Below, piece after piece: positions 5,975 to 5,987 of a stretch of DNA of 5,987 nt. How positions within the stretch are numbered: position 1 is the stretch's first letter; every line of letters starts with the position of its first letter. Position numbers and translations under genes: made by a program. Origin of the DNA: Anaerolineales bacterium. GTDB lineage: Bacteria; Chloroflexota; Anaerolineae; Anaerolineales; DRMV01. A model generated the notes under the pieces. It ran no database searches. It saw only the letters and a list, made by a program, of their open reading frames with translations, and was not told where the DNA came from. The stretch is from NCBI GenBank assembly GCA_015484985.1, contig WFUL01000232.1, forward strand, positions 1 to 5,987. Direction: 5' to 3'.

Positions 5975-5987
5975 CTGTCTCTTATAC
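5975..5987. other. probable Tn5/Nextera mosaic-end adapter remnant
   Basis: The final 13 bases, CTGTCTCTTATAC, equal the first 13 bases of the 19-base transposase mosaic-end adapter as read through at the 3' end of short inserts (CTGTCTCTTATACACATCT). An exact 13-base match placed precisely at the window end points to untrimmed sequencing adapter rather than genomic DNA. Confidence 0.85.

Overview
The window looks like a piece, possibly an entire short contig, of a Gram-positive-like or monoderm bacterium with GC content of about 60% by eye. The gene set and sequence style best fit Chloroflexota of the Anaerolineae type: a LysM/M23 protein with the 'GGPHGAWGTGS...DFAP...HPSCEGG.STGTHIH' layout, a lipid-anchored BMP-family binding protein beginning 'MRKWMFMLTVLALAIGLAAC', and a lipid-anchored PQQ sugar dehydrogenase with a Pro/Ser/Thr linker. 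This placement rests on remembered family resemblance, not on a search.

Positions 3-4391 (+ strand) hold four tightly packed genes. They are a LysM + M23 cell-wall peptidase-like protein (5' end probably missing), an acyl-CoA thioesterase of the hotdog fold, a BchI/ChlI-like AAA+ ATPase with a four-cysteine insert, and a lipoprotein of the soluble glucose/aldose (PQQ) dehydrogenase family. Every junction is a 4-base ATGA or 1-base TGATG stop/start overlap with a strong AGGAGG ribosome binding site in front. The four therefore read as one translationally coupled operon, although their predicted roles (wall, acyl-CoA, AAA+ remodelling, sugar oxidation) do not form an obvious pathway.

Positions 4392-4761 are a convergent intergenic region with no convincing gene. 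It contains a perfect 21-bp-arm inverted repeat with a 3-base loop, several separate 10-bp palindromes, a small GAAA-loop hairpin and, at its right end, a clear Rho-independent terminator for the minus-strand gene.

Positions 4762-5916 (- strand) encode a BMP/PnrA/Med-family substrate-binding lipoprotein, the extracellular receptor of an ABC importer, probably for nucleosides. Its transporter partners are not in the window. Only about 58 bases of its upstream region are present, because the last 13 bases (5975-5987) match the Tn5/Nextera mosaic-end adapter exactly and are probably not genomic.

I found no mobile element, CRISPR array, tRNA or rRNA, and no clear defence or other new multi-gene system. 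The points most worth a second look are the altered metal-site motif in the M23 domain, the cysteine-bearing BchI-like ATPase inside an otherwise unrelated operon, the large hairpin, and the adapter at the right end.
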